Source: Nostoc sp. NMS7 (GTDB lineage: Bacteria > Cyanobacteriota > Cyanobacteriia > Cyanobacteriales > Nostocaceae). From it: a DNA stretch of 64,000 nucleotides. The notes beneath the pieces are model-generated. The model was not told the origin of the DNA, ran no database searches, and saw only the letters and a program-made list of their open reading frames with translations. Below are positions 1 through 7,459 of the stretch, one piece after another. A program made the position numbers and the translations under genes. Within the stretch, counting starts at the first letter, position 1, and the number at the start of each line of letters is the position of its first letter. The stretch is from the NCBI RefSeq assembly GCF_017115085.1, contig NZ_JABXKJ010000247.1:1-64000 (forward strand). Reading direction: 5' to 3'.

Positions 1-55
1 GCATTGGGCATTGGGCATTGGGCATTGGGCATTGGGCATTGGGCATTGGGCATTG
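1..55. repeat. Heptamer tandem repeat (gcattgg)n
   Basis: Nearly eight perfect copies of the 7-bp unit gcattgg run from the first base of the window and probably continue to its left. Short heptamer arrays of this kind (STRR sequences) are characteristic of intergenic DNA in heterocystous cyanobacteria. The array lies downstream of the ABC ATPase gene. Copy number is likely to vary between strains. Confidence 0.9.
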
Positions 56-93
56 TAATTATTTCCATGCCCCATGCCCCATTCGCCATGTCC

Positions 94-1113
94 CTATCTC
101 ATATTCTGCTTTTTCTCAGCCTTGGGATCGCGGATGGCAACTGCTGCGAGTTCTGCATCCATCAGTGTGCGTCCTGTCGCGGCGAGATAAACGTCATCGA
201 GGCTGGGGCGAGATTGAGCAATGCCAAATATGGGCAAGCCAGCAGTATTCAGCGCTTGCTGTATGTTAATCAGACTGTCATTCTGAGGTGTTACCACCAA
301 GTTGAGGGAATTACCTTGAGCGCTGTTGATGATCACTTCTTGCACAAATGGCAAAGGTTGCAAGAGGTTTTTCGCTTTTTCAGCTTCTTCAATGGGGGAA
401 AACTCGCGGATTCTCAAGGTGATGCGATCGCCCCCGACTTGATCTTTTAATTGTGAAGGTGTACCACTGGCAATCACAACACCCCGATCTATAATTGCCA
501 CGCGATCGGCTAGAGCGTCAATTTCTTCTAAGTAATGGCTGGTAATTACTACCGTTGTCCCAGAGGCGCGTAATTTTCTCAGGAATTCCCATACCACAAA
601 ACGGGTTTCTATGTCAAGCCCTACAGTTGGCTCATCCAATACCAAAACATCTGGTGAATGGAGCAATCCAGCAGCCAAGTCTAGGCGCTTGCGTAAACCG
701 CCAGAGTAGGTTCCGGTCTTTTTATTAGCGTATTCTTGCAAACCGAGTAAATCTAATACTGTCTCAATGCGCTGTTTAGCGATCGCGCCTGGGAGGTGAT
801 AAAGTGCTGCTTGTAATTGCAGTAGTTCTTTTCCAGTCAACACCTTATCTATAGCGACTTCCTGAGCTACATAACCTAGTCGTTGTCTTGCTACTCTCGG
901 ATTATCCAACACAGAGATCCCAGATACTTCGATTTTGCCAGCATCTGGTGTGGTCAGTGTACACAAGGCACGCAAGGTAGTGGTTTTACCAGCACCATTG
1001 GGGCCTAATAAGCCAAAGATTTCTCCTGATTCTACCTGAAAGGAAACATCTTGGACGGCGACTACCGTGCCATAGCGTTTTTGCAGATTTTGAATTAAAA
1101 CGGCGGGAGCCAT
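94..1113 (-). CDS. ABC transporter ATP-binding protein (DrrA-like exporter type)
   Basis: Cytoplasmic ATPase subunit of an ABC exporter; it would hydrolyse ATP to drive a separate membrane permease. The Walker A motif GPNGAGKTT lies near residue 40, the signature is YSGGLRKR (a LSGGQ variant), and the Walker B is VLVLDEPTVGLD. The C-terminal extension of about 100 residues is typical of the DrrA/CcmA drug and polysaccharide exporter group. I chose the ATG at 1113, which is preceded by AAGGGA, over an upstream in-frame TTG at 1137. A permease partner would be expected downstream, left of the window. The substrate cannot be told from the sequence. Confidence 0.88.
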   Translation of the reverse strand: MAPAVLIQNLQKRYGTVVAVQDVSFQVESGEIFGLLGPNGAGKTTTLRALCTLTTPDAGKIEVSGISVLDNPRVARQRLGYVAQEVAIDKVLTGKELLQLQAALYHLPGAIAKQRIETVLDLLGLQEYANKKTGTYSGGLRKRLDLAAGLLHSPDVLVLDEPTVGLDIETRFVVWEFLRKLRASGTTVVITSHYLEEIDALADRVAIIDRGVVIASGTPSQLKDQVGGDRITLRIREFSPIEEAEKAKNLLQPLPFVQEVIINSAQGNSLNLVVTPQNDSLINIQQALNTAGLPIFGIAQSRPSLDDVYLAATGRTLMDAELAAVAIRDPKAEKKQNMR

Positions 1114-1248
1114 GACAGCTGATCCCTTACTATACAAATCTCAATAAAGTCTATCTTTATTGTAGAAGGTAGAAAGCAAGGAAAGAGCGCATGAGCGAAA
1201 ATCTGTAAGCAAGTTCGCGTCATACGCTATGCTGGCAAAAATTTCTGA

Positions 1249-2226
1249 TTATTTTAAGCAAGTTGCTTGATTGCGTTTGTGGCGAAATAAACCAAATACT
1301 ACAGCCATTAATCCTAAACCTGGAAGATTTGCAGGCTCTGGAACCTGAGTATGAGTGGGAGGCTTAGTGTAGTACTTAGTTGGCAGATCCGGCAGATCAC
1401 CATTAAATAGATAATTGTGAGACTCACCATTTCCTGTCAAAGAAGCTACCACCACGTTGCCGTTAACTTGACCGTTATTGAAATTGAAATTAGCTAAAGG
1501 CGCAAGAATACTACCTAGTATGCCAACCCCACTGGCAGTTATGTTTGTCGCTTCATAGAAGTTGTAGATTACCTTTTGTTTATCTGTACCAAGGATATTG
1601 AACCCAAAGTTTTGCAGCGACACATCCTTACCACTGATATTGACAACAATAGTCGAATTTGCATCCCCACTGATTTGAAAACTGCTTGCCTTGGAGACAG
1701 ATGAGCCTGCAAGATTAAAAACATTCAAAGCAGTACCACTGCCAGTAAGGTTAATAGCACCCCAAGATTGAACTGTTGTTTTACCAGTAGGAGTTAAGGT
1801 TGCCAAATATTGAGATAGCCCTCGCAATTCTTTCCCTGCTTCATTGAAGTCGATGGGATTACTCTTGCTGAGAGTTCCCTGTGGAAATCCCTCATTGCTG
1901 GACACATTGGCACTACCTCCGTAGACAGCATTACCGTGGTTGACTTGACCGTTACTCAGAGTTAAGTTTTTTCCAGCTACTACTACGTTGCCGCTATTGT
2001 TAGAAAGTTTACTTCCGAGTCCGCCCATGAAATTCACGTTACCGCCAGCAGCAAGTTTTCCTTCAATATCTGTATATTGTTGAGAGATATCTCCTAAAAC
2101 AAATACATTGTAATCAGAGGCAGCGCCTAACTCAACGGCATTCGCTCTTGCTGAGAAACCCAGCGCTAGAGTGACTACAATTGGAGCTACTACTACTCCC
2201 CAAACATCATAGGTTTTTGATTTCAT
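1249..2226 (-). CDS. Choice-of-anchor A family protein with PEP-CTERM anchor
   Basis: Exported surface or extracellular-matrix protein of 325 residues. It opens with a signal peptide (about residues 1-30, ending SARANA). The choice-of-anchor A domain follows, recognised by AASDYNVFVLGD and later GNVNFMGG, with repeated beta-helix-like segments rich in Asn, Gly and Ser. The C-terminus carries a sorting signal: VPEPANLPG, a hydrophobic stretch (LGLMAVVFGLF), then a basic tail RHKRNQ. PEP-CTERM proteins are processed by exosortase and are linked to exopolysaccharide. It is transcribed alone. The biological role is not known from sequence. Confidence 0.85.
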   Translation of the reverse strand: MKSKTYDVWGVVVAPIVVTLALGFSARANAVELGAASDYNVFVLGDISQQYTDIEGKLAAGGNVNFMGGLGSKLSNNSGNVVVAGKNLTLSNGQVNHGNAVYGGSANVSSNEGFPQGTLSKSNPIDFNEAGKELRGLSQYLATLTPTGKTTVQSWGAINLTGSGTALNVFNLAGSSVSKASSFQISGDANSTIVVNISGKDVSLQNFGFNILGTDKQKVIYNFYEATNITASGVGILGSILAPLANFNFNNGQVNGNVVVASLTGNGESHNYLFNGDLPDLPTKYYTKPPTHTQVPEPANLPGLGLMAVVFGLFRHKRNQATCLK

Positions 2227-2433
2227 CTTTTGATTTATGAATGAATCATCAACATCATCCTACGGGTATAAATCAAAGATGACATGAGTCTGCTACCTAT
2301 TTTCATTGAAGTTTCATAACTGGCACAATTAGTGTGTTTTTTTACTTACATTCTCCATTGAGCCGCAGATTTACTGTTGACTGCATTAATTAAATGTCTA
2401 TCAACAACAATTCAGGAGTTATGAGTTAGCAGG

Positions 2434-3903
2434 TTATTTCACAACTTTCAAAGTTTTCAGGGTAGTGTCATTGCAACCACTGATAAATCCCCCCTTTGCC
2501 TGAATTTGTTGCAGGTAATCAAGGACAGATTTGGTGATGACTTCTCCCGGCATTAACACGGGAATTCCTGGAGGATAGGGACAGACGATTTCGGCACAGA
2601 TGTGTTTATTAGTCTCTATCAAAGGTAGTATTTCACTGACAGCAAAAAAAGCTTCACGGGGAGAACAACATAAAGCATGACACTGCGTAGTGAAAAGATC
2701 CTGCCAAAGATGGCTTTTAACAGTCAAGTTGGTTCGGCGATATTCTTTGGCAAGGGTGGTAAAACCTTGGACTAATTGCTCAATATCGGCTGAGGTGTTG
2801 CCCAAACTAATGATCAACGTGAGATGTTGCAGTGAGGCGAATTCAGCAGTGACAGCAAATTTTTCATCCAGAATTTCATCTGCTTCAAATCCGGTTAAGC
2901 CTAAACCAGAAACTGTGACAGTTAGCCGCGTTTTATCTAAAGCCAGAAAGCCGAGAGATGCACCCAACCGAGGCATTTTCAAAACTGATAATCCCGGAAT
3001 TTCACTGATTCGGGTTCTAGCTTCCTCAGCAAGTTGCAAAGTGCGAGACATCAGTATTTTTCCCTGGAGTGCCATTTGCTGACGCGCTGCATCTAAAGAA
3101 GCTAAAAGTAAATAACTAGGACTGGTAGATTGTAGAAGTTGCAAAGCTTTACTGATGCAATCGCCATCTATCCGATTACCTTGGATATGCAGCATCGATG
3201 CTTGTGTCATTGCACCGAGTACTTTGTGGATGGATTGTACAGTTAAATCGGCACCTGCGGCTAAAGCTGGAGTGGGTAATTCTGGATGAAAGGCAAAGTG
3301 TGCGCCGTGTGCTTCATCTACGAGTAGAGGGATATTATATTGATGTGTAATGCTAGCGATCGCACTCAAATTTCCACAAACGCCGTAATATGTGGGGTAA
3401 ACTGTCAACACTGCTTTCGCGTCGGGATGTTGTTGGAGTGCAGATTCTACAGCATTGGGCGTGATGCTGTGGGCAATATCTAAAACTGAATCATATTCAG
3501 GATTGAGAAAAATTGGTATTGCACCAGAGAGAATTAAACCAGCGATCGCAGAAGAATGCACATTCCGAGGCAAAATGATTTTATCTCCTGTGCCACAGGT
3601 AGCGAGAATTGCCGCTTCAATCCCACAGGTAGAACCATTTACAAGGAACCATGTTTGCGAAGCACCAAATGCCTCAGCCGCCAGTTGTTGTGCTTCTTGA
3701 ATAACGCCTTGGGGTGCAAAGAGATTATCTAAATCTGCTAATTCGGTTAAATCAGCGCGAAAGATTTTTGTGCCAAATAAATCAGCCAAGGGTTGAGCAA
3801 TGCCTACACCTCGTTTATGTCCTGGGGTGTAAAAAGGCGCATGGGGTCTTGCTGCATTGGCTTTTAAGGCATCTAATAGAGGTGTTTGGTTTTGATTGAG
3901 CAT
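2434..3903 (-). CDS. Orn/Lys/Arg decarboxylase family PLP enzyme
   Basis: PLP-dependent fold-type I enzyme of 489 residues, in the small cyanobacterial branch of the Orn/Lys/Arg decarboxylases. The N-terminus has FYTPGHKRG, the family's opening motif. VDEAHGAHF holds the cofactor-contacting Asp, and SIHKVLGAMTQ carries the PLP-binding Lys. The C-terminal domain includes YPPGIPVLMPGE, a hallmark of this group. It probably decarboxylates a basic amino acid in polyamine synthesis, but the exact substrate (Arg, Lys or Orn) is undetermined. The start ATG at 3903 fits the family. It ends about 60 bp upstream of the broken DUF6883 gene. Confidence 0.9.
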   Translation of the reverse strand: MLNQNQTPLLDALKANAARPHAPFYTPGHKRGVGIAQPLADLFGTKIFRADLTELADLDNLFAPQGVIQEAQQLAAEAFGASQTWFLVNGSTCGIEAAILATCGTGDKIILPRNVHSSAIAGLILSGAIPIFLNPEYDSVLDIAHSITPNAVESALQQHPDAKAVLTVYPTYYGVCGNLSAIASITHQYNIPLLVDEAHGAHFAFHPELPTPALAAGADLTVQSIHKVLGAMTQASMLHIQGNRIDGDCISKALQLLQSTSPSYLLLASLDAARQQMALQGKILMSRTLQLAEEARTRISEIPGLSVLKMPRLGASLGFLALDKTRLTVTVSGLGLTGFEADEILDEKFAVTAEFASLQHLTLIISLGNTSADIEQLVQGFTTLAKEYRRTNLTVKSHLWQDLFTTQCHALCCSPREAFFAVSEILPLIETNKHICAEIVCPYPPGIPVLMPGEVITKSVLDYLQQIQAKGGFISGCNDTTLKTLKVVK

Positions 3904-3963
3904 TTAAATAAAACAAACCGTTAATGATAAAATTTGAAGTCTGTTAGGGCATATTCATAGACG

Positions 3964-4041
3964 ATGAAATTACCCAACGGCGAGCAAGCAGAGATTTCTA
4001 CGCAAAAGCTCATAGGTTATTGTCTAAACCCAGAACATCCG
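3964..4041 (+). pseudogene. 5' fragment of a DUF6883 gene, cut by a mobile element
   Basis: From the ATG at 3964 the frame reads MKLPNGEQAEIS and then CLNPEHP, which is the usual opening of small DUF6883 proteins in cyanobacteria (normally about 105-115 residues). After roughly 26 residues the similarity stops and the reverse strand becomes an AAA ATPase tail. The missing C-terminal end of the same protein reappears at 6339-6440. The gene was therefore interrupted, and about 50 middle residues are absent, so the left side of the insertion also suffered a deletion. Confidence 0.72.
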
Positions 4042-4338
4042 AGCGTCAAGAAACTTCGACAGCACCGACTCAATAATCACCTCAGTAACAGGCTTGACTG
4101 CGACTCGGTACGCAGCTTCCAAAGCTAGTGTCAAATGTTGTTCGATTTGTAGTGGAGTCCTCAACCGCGCAGCAAGTAATTCAATAGCTTCAGCATCCAA
4201 TATGTCACTGATGGGAATATCAGACATAGTACATTCTGATACCAGCCATTGGATATATTCTCGTTGATTGCCGACAATACCCTCCAAAGAGAAAACCGTT
4301 GCCCGATACCCAATTTCGTCCATCGTGGGACGGCGCAA
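4024..4338 (-). pseudogene. C-terminal remnant of an AAA ATPase of transposition type (ExeA/TnsC-like)
   Basis: The frame reads MDEIGYRATVFSLEGI, then LAARLRTPLQIEQHLTLALE, then KPVTEVIIESVLS. This matches, from memory, the C-terminal domain of ExeA/TnsC-like AAA ATPases encoded next to DDE transposases in cyanobacterial elements. Everything N-terminal, including the Walker A and B motifs, is missing. The C-terminus is cut too: the last codons and the stop come from the DUF6883 gene on the other strand, which marks the element-host junction at about 4042. It cannot be functional. The family assignment is moderately sure. Confidence 0.55.
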
Positions 4339-4858
4339 ATCATTTTAATCACTTTTTTGTTGAGGGTCTCAGTTAGCAGTGCATTGTGACTGGCAACGAC
4401 TGGGCAACCCGTCGAGACGTTGCGTTTAGCTGGGTCAAGGGCTTTTGGTCTGCCTCCCCTATGACCGCGCGATCGCGCTGCTACAAGTCCAGCAGTTGTA
4501 CGTTCGCGGATTAAGTTACGTTCAAATTCCGCCAACGCACCGAACAGATGGAAAATCAATCTGCCACTCTTATTTGTGGTTGTTATGGATTCTTGCAGGC
4601 TAGAGAGTCCAATTCCCCTCTCATCTAATATGGACATGATCTCAATCAGGTCTTTGAGCGACCTACCCAGGCGATCCAGCCGCCATACTATGAGGACATC
4701 ACCAGTCCGCGCTACCTCTAATGCTAGGGTCAGTCCTGCTCTGGTGGCTTTTGCACCGCTTATACGGTCAGAGTAAATCTTCTCACAACCAGCAGAAACC
4801 AAGGCATCCTTTTGCAGGTTCCTTATTACTGAGTATCGACCGGAACGCCAGTTTCCAT
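4161..4858 (-). pseudogene. Serine recombinase/resolvase pseudogene (frameshifted, C-terminus lost)
   Basis: Resolvase-type site-specific recombinase. Clear family sequence runs from AGCEKIYSDRISGAKA through WRLDRLGRSLKDLIE and GALAEFERNLIRERT to GGRPKALDPAKRN (4419-4802). The N-terminus lies in another frame: an ATG at 4858 reads METGVPVDTQ and then hits two stops before the frame resumes as NLQKDAL. At the place of the catalytic Ser in the usual RVST motif it reads VDT. After KRN the C-terminal helix-turn-helix is absent and the frame runs on without similarity. Both the active serine and the DNA-binding end are lost, so it is very probably dead. Confidence 0.75.
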
Positions 4859-4894
4859 CTCCGGTGCAAGCGAGCCACGAATTGAACGCGAGAA

Positions 4895-5491
4895 CTATGT
4901 TCCAAAGGTAGCCGCCAGGTGTTCCCGCAATTTTGTGACATTACCTTCAAAATTTGGTGCCTTCATGACATCATGACAGGAAAAGGATGGCAGAATTTCA
5001 ACACCGCAGAACTTATAGTTAGCGGTGTTAAAGGCAAAAACCTCATCTACGGTTTTTCCTTCAAACAAAAGCTGCTCCGCATTCCCGAACGCCTCTTTGG
5101 GGGCGTTCCAGGTTAGGGAAATCATGTATTTCTTGCCATGCATTTTGCCGCCCGACCCATACTGCCGTGTCGGGTCTTTTCGCGTCCTGCCGTCCCCATC
5201 CAGGAAACTCCCTTGAATCATTCCAGCCGTGAATACCTCGTCCACATATTTCTTGTATATCCAAGGCGTTCCGAACCAATACACGGGCGATTGCAGAATA
5301 ATGATGTCTGCCCAAAGGTGCTTTTGCACCTCTGAATCAACATCGTAGCCTTGCTCGATGTCGGTTTTCTGAACCTCGTAACCCCGCTTTTCCATGCTTT
5401 CCCTGATAAGGGCGAGCATGGCCTTGTTCAGGCTGCCGGAGGAAATACCTTCATAGAATTGGTGCGCGTTTATGAGTAGTGCTTTTTTCAT
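4895..5491 (-). CDS. mdaB: MdaB-like NAD(P)H quinone reductase (flavodoxin fold)
   Basis: Soluble flavoprotein of 198 residues, close to the normal MdaB length (about 193-200). Members reduce quinones by two electrons with NADPH and FAD, protecting against oxidative stress. Recognisable parts are LLINAHQFYEG at the N-terminus, WADIIILQSPVYWFGTPW, and the loop with GSGGKMHGKKYMISLTWNAP. It follows the truncated aldo/keto reductase by about 30 bp on the same strand, suggesting the two were one operon. The DNA looks richer in G and C than the surroundings and has no GCGATCGC site, pointing to acquisition from a proteobacterium as cargo of the element. Confidence 0.85.
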   Translation of the reverse strand: MKKALLINAHQFYEGISSGSLNKAMLALIRESMEKRGYEVQKTDIEQGYDVDSEVQKHLWADIIILQSPVYWFGTPWIYKKYVDEVFTAGMIQGSFLDGDGRTRKDPTRQYGSGGKMHGKKYMISLTWNAPKEAFGNAEQLLFEGKTVDEVFAFNTANYKFCGVEILPSFSCHDVMKAPNFEGNVTKLREHLAATFGT

Positions 5492-5524
5492 TATTAAGTC
5501 CGATCAATCTGCGCCATGTGTTTT

Positions 5525-5842
5525 TCAGACATCGTTGTGCCGTGAACTGTGATTTTTAGACAAGGCTACATCAATCTCACGAAGGTCTTCAGGCGTTAGA
5601 TGGACATTGAGCGCGCCATGATTTTCATTCAAGTGATCTATGTTGCGCGTGCCAGGGATTGGAACAATGAACGGCTTTTGCGCTAACAGCCACGCCAGCG
5701 CAATTTGAGCGAGCGTTGCATTCTTCTTTTCTGCATATTTTCGCAGCAAATCGACAACCGGCATATTGGCAGCCAGATTTTCAGGGAAAAAGCGCGGGAA
5801 CTCAGAACGGAAATCCGTTTTCGGATCGAACCTATAATGCAA
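5525..5842 (-). pseudogene. Aldo/keto reductase, C-terminal third only
   Basis: The frame encodes the end of an aldo/keto reductase: DFRSEFPRFFPENL, then ATLAQIALAWLLAQKPFIVPIPGTRN and LTPEDLREIDVALSK. Full proteins are about 330 residues; only about 100 remain. The barrel, catalytic Asp-Tyr-Lys-His residues and true start are missing. The 5' break is abrupt near 5842, where the sequence turns AT-rich and cyanobacterial. It precedes mdaB on the same strand and shares its unusual base composition, so both probably arrived together. It should be inactive. Confidence 0.82.
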
Positions 5843-5979
5843 GCATTTTTAGAATTTTTTTAAGAAGGAAGAGGACACAAGAGAGGTAGCCCAAGGGTTA
5901 GAGAAAGGCGCTTCGCGCAGCTTGCCCCGTCTTGAATAAATTATTGAAACTCATATAGAGCTAACGTTTCAAGAGACAG

Positions 5980-6042
5980 TTTTGAGAGATAAAAACGACC
6001 AAAACCTTGGCATCAAATGATGCAAGGTTGATTCTCTCAAAA
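5980..6042. other. Long two-part hairpin within the element's right arm
   Basis: An outer stem TTTTGAGAGA (5980-5989) pairs with TCTCTCAAAA (6033-6042). Inside it, AACCTTGGCATCA (6003-6015) pairs with TGATGCAAGGTT (6018-6029) with one bulged base. The structure lies about 130 bp to the left of the repeat-rich transposon end. It could be a structured RNA, a bidirectional terminator or a protein-binding cruciform; no T-run follows it on either strand to favour a simple terminator. Confidence 0.6.
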
Positions 6043-6167
6043 TTGGTTGTTTATTTTACCATGCTTGTTGCAATTAATTCGACATTGAAATTCAAATATT
6101 TTCTTGAATTAGTTGCAGCATTTTTTAAGTAAACTGCCAAACTACTGTTTGACGAGACTTTCGGTTA

Positions 6168-6338
6168 GTTGCAAATAATCCTGGCTGGAACGGATGATTG
6201 CAGGTTGGTTGCATTTAATCCTGGCTCCGTTGCAAATAATCCTTAATCCTGGCTGAAACACAATTATAGTTGCAAATAATCCTGCTTTGAAAATACCTTG
6301 ATTGCAGGTTTGAGCGATTAGTATTGCAGGTTGTTACA
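6168..6338. repeat. Repeat cluster forming the right end of the mobile element
   Basis: GTTGCAAATAATCCTGGCT stands at 6168-6186, GTTGCATTTAATCCTGGCT at 6208-6226, GTTGCAAATAATCC at 6229-6242 (followed by TTAATCCTGGCT), and GTTGCAAATAATCCTG at 6269-6284. A second motif, ATTGCAGGTT, occurs at 6197, 6301 and 6323. All share TTGCA and all point the same way. The cluster stops at TGTTACA (6332-6338), exactly where the DUF6883 reading frame resumes. This is how multi-site transposase-binding ends of Tn7-like elements look, but the binding protein is inferred. Confidence 0.65.
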
Positions 6339-6440
6339 GATACAGACGGAATCAGGCTGCGGACAATCTGGGAAACTACCGCTAATAATCTTTATCCACG
6401 TTTGATTACTGCATTTCTGAAGTTAAATGAAAAAAATTAA
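6339..6440 (+). pseudogene. 3' fragment of the interrupted DUF6883 gene
   Basis: Directly after the element end, the frame reads DTDGIRLRTIWETT, NLYPRLITAFLKLNEKN and a stop at 6438-6440. The pattern LRT-W-(8-10)-PR-ITAF is the usual C-terminus of DUF6883 proteins and completes the 5' piece at 3964-4041. It overlaps the start of the DUF4926 gene by 14 bp, as in an ordinary translationally coupled pair. It has no start of its own. Confidence 0.7.
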
Positions 6441-6687
6441 ACTTTTGGATACTATTGCTACACTCAAGCCTATTCCCATTGAGAGATTACAACTAGTGGA
6501 AGAAGATTATACTTCTATCAAAAGTTTACCCAGAGGGCAAGTTGGAACAATTGTAGGAGTGTATGAGCAAGAAGAAGAATATCATTATCTAGTCGAGTTT
6601 GCTGATACCCAAGGCTGTGAATATGCAATGGCGACTTTGAGAGCAGATGAAATCTTAGTTTTACATTATGATTTGGCAATTGCCTAA
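6427..6687 (+). CDS. DUF4926 domain-containing protein
   Basis: Small protein of 86 residues with the DUF4926 pattern: IKLLDTIATL at the start, RGQVGTIVGVYE in the middle and a C-terminal L-x(5)-LVLH segment. Function is unknown. In cyanobacteria the gene commonly follows a DUF6883 gene, and here its ATG overlaps the stop of the DUF6883 remnant. The partner has been destroyed by the element, leaving this gene without its normal promoter and upstream cistron. It is nevertheless intact, with no stops or shifts. A two-gene unit of toxin-antitoxin or immunity type is possible but unproven. Confidence 0.8.
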   Translation: MKKIKLLDTIATLKPIPIERLQLVEEDYTSIKSLPRGQVGTIVGVYEQEEEYHYLVEFADTQGCEYAMATLRADEILVLHYDLAIA

Positions 6688-6746
6688 ATTTTTACACAGA
6701 ATGCTATGCTTGGGTTAAAATCCGTAAGTCCTGTGTGGCTGACTAG

Positions 6747-7454
6747 ATGAGGGCTTATCATCAAATCCCAATTTTCGAGTGTGGTGAACCGCTAATAGAG
6801 ATTCCTTTAGAATTATTTGTGGTGGAATCTCCCCATCCTTATGAAAAATTAGGCGCTACTTATGGCGATCGCTCTCCCTATTATCTCCGTCAAAGCGTGA
6901 TTGAAAATTTGATCCAAGCCCAAAGTTATCTTGATTCGCTGCATCCTAACTGGCGTATCCAAATCTTTGACGCCTATCGCCCGATCGCAGTCCAGCAGTT
7001 TATGGTAAATTACAGCTTCGCGCAAGCAGTGCAGGAGAGGGGACTGACTGAGGTGGAGTTATCACCAAAGCAACAGCAAGAGATTTGGGAAGCCGTCTAT
7101 GCAATTTGGGCTGTACCAAGTTTAGATGAAAAAACTCCCCCTCCTCACAGTACAGGTGCGGCGGTAGATGTGACGCTGATAGATGATGCCGGGCAAATAG
7201 TGAATATGGGTTCGCCAATTGATAAAATGTCAGAGCGATCGCATCCCGATTATTATGCCAATAGCCACCACTCACAAGCACAAAAATATCATGCTCACCG
7301 TCAGCTATTGCGAGATGTCATGTTAAAAGCCGGCTTTCAACGCAATCCCAGAGAGTGGTGGCATTTTTCTATTGGCGATCAAATGTGGGCTTGGCTGAAT
7401 AATCAATCGAATCCAGCCAATCCTGTCACCGCACGTTATGCGCGTCTTGCATAG
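6747..7454 (+). CDS. M15 family peptidase, D-alanyl-D-alanine dipeptidase type (VanX-like)
   Basis: Zinc metallopeptidase of 235 residues, in the length range of VanX/DdpX. FDAYRPIAVQQ contains the conserved Arg that polarises the substrate. HSTGAAVDVTL supplies the S-x(2)-G-x(2)-D zinc region with His and Asp ligands, and EWWHF gives the catalytic Glu and third zinc ligand His. Members split D-Ala-D-Ala in peptidoglycan recycling or turnover. No signal peptide is seen, so it should act in the cytoplasm. It is followed tail-to-tail by a TspO gene 6 bp away. Confidence 0.87.
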   Translation: MRAYHQIPIFECGEPLIEIPLELFVVESPHPYEKLGATYGDRSPYYLRQSVIENLIQAQSYLDSLHPNWRIQIFDAYRPIAVQQFMVNYSFAQAVQERGLTEVELSPKQQQEIWEAVYAIWAVPSLDEKTPPPHSTGAAVDVTLIDDAGQIVNMGSPIDKMSERSHPDYYANSHHSQAQKYHAHRQLLRDVMLKAGFQRNPREWWHFSIGDQMWAWLNNQSNPANPVTARYARLA

Positions 7455-7459
7455 ATGGG

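Larger units (their letters stand above)
4042..6338. mobile_element. Decayed Tn7/Tn3-like element inserted in a DUF6883 gene
   Basis: About 2.3 kb of unrelated DNA separates the two surviving ends of a DUF6883 gene. It holds an AAA ATPase tail, a broken serine recombinase, mdaB, a truncated aldo/keto reductase, a long hairpin and, at the right, a cluster of direct repeats that ends ...TGTTACA at 6338. No transposase gene or left-end repeats remain, so the left part was deleted together with part of the host gene. The class is uncertain: multi-site ends and the AAA ATPase suggest a Tn7-like element, and a resolvase is also common in Tn3 or Tn5053 types. Confidence 0.6.

Noticed and set aside
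4042-6338. Type V-K CRISPR-associated transposon
   Set aside because: No cas12k, CRISPR repeat or tracrRNA-like sequence is visible, and the AAA ATPase tail resembles the ExeA type rather than the described CAST TnsC. The end repeats also differ from those I remember.
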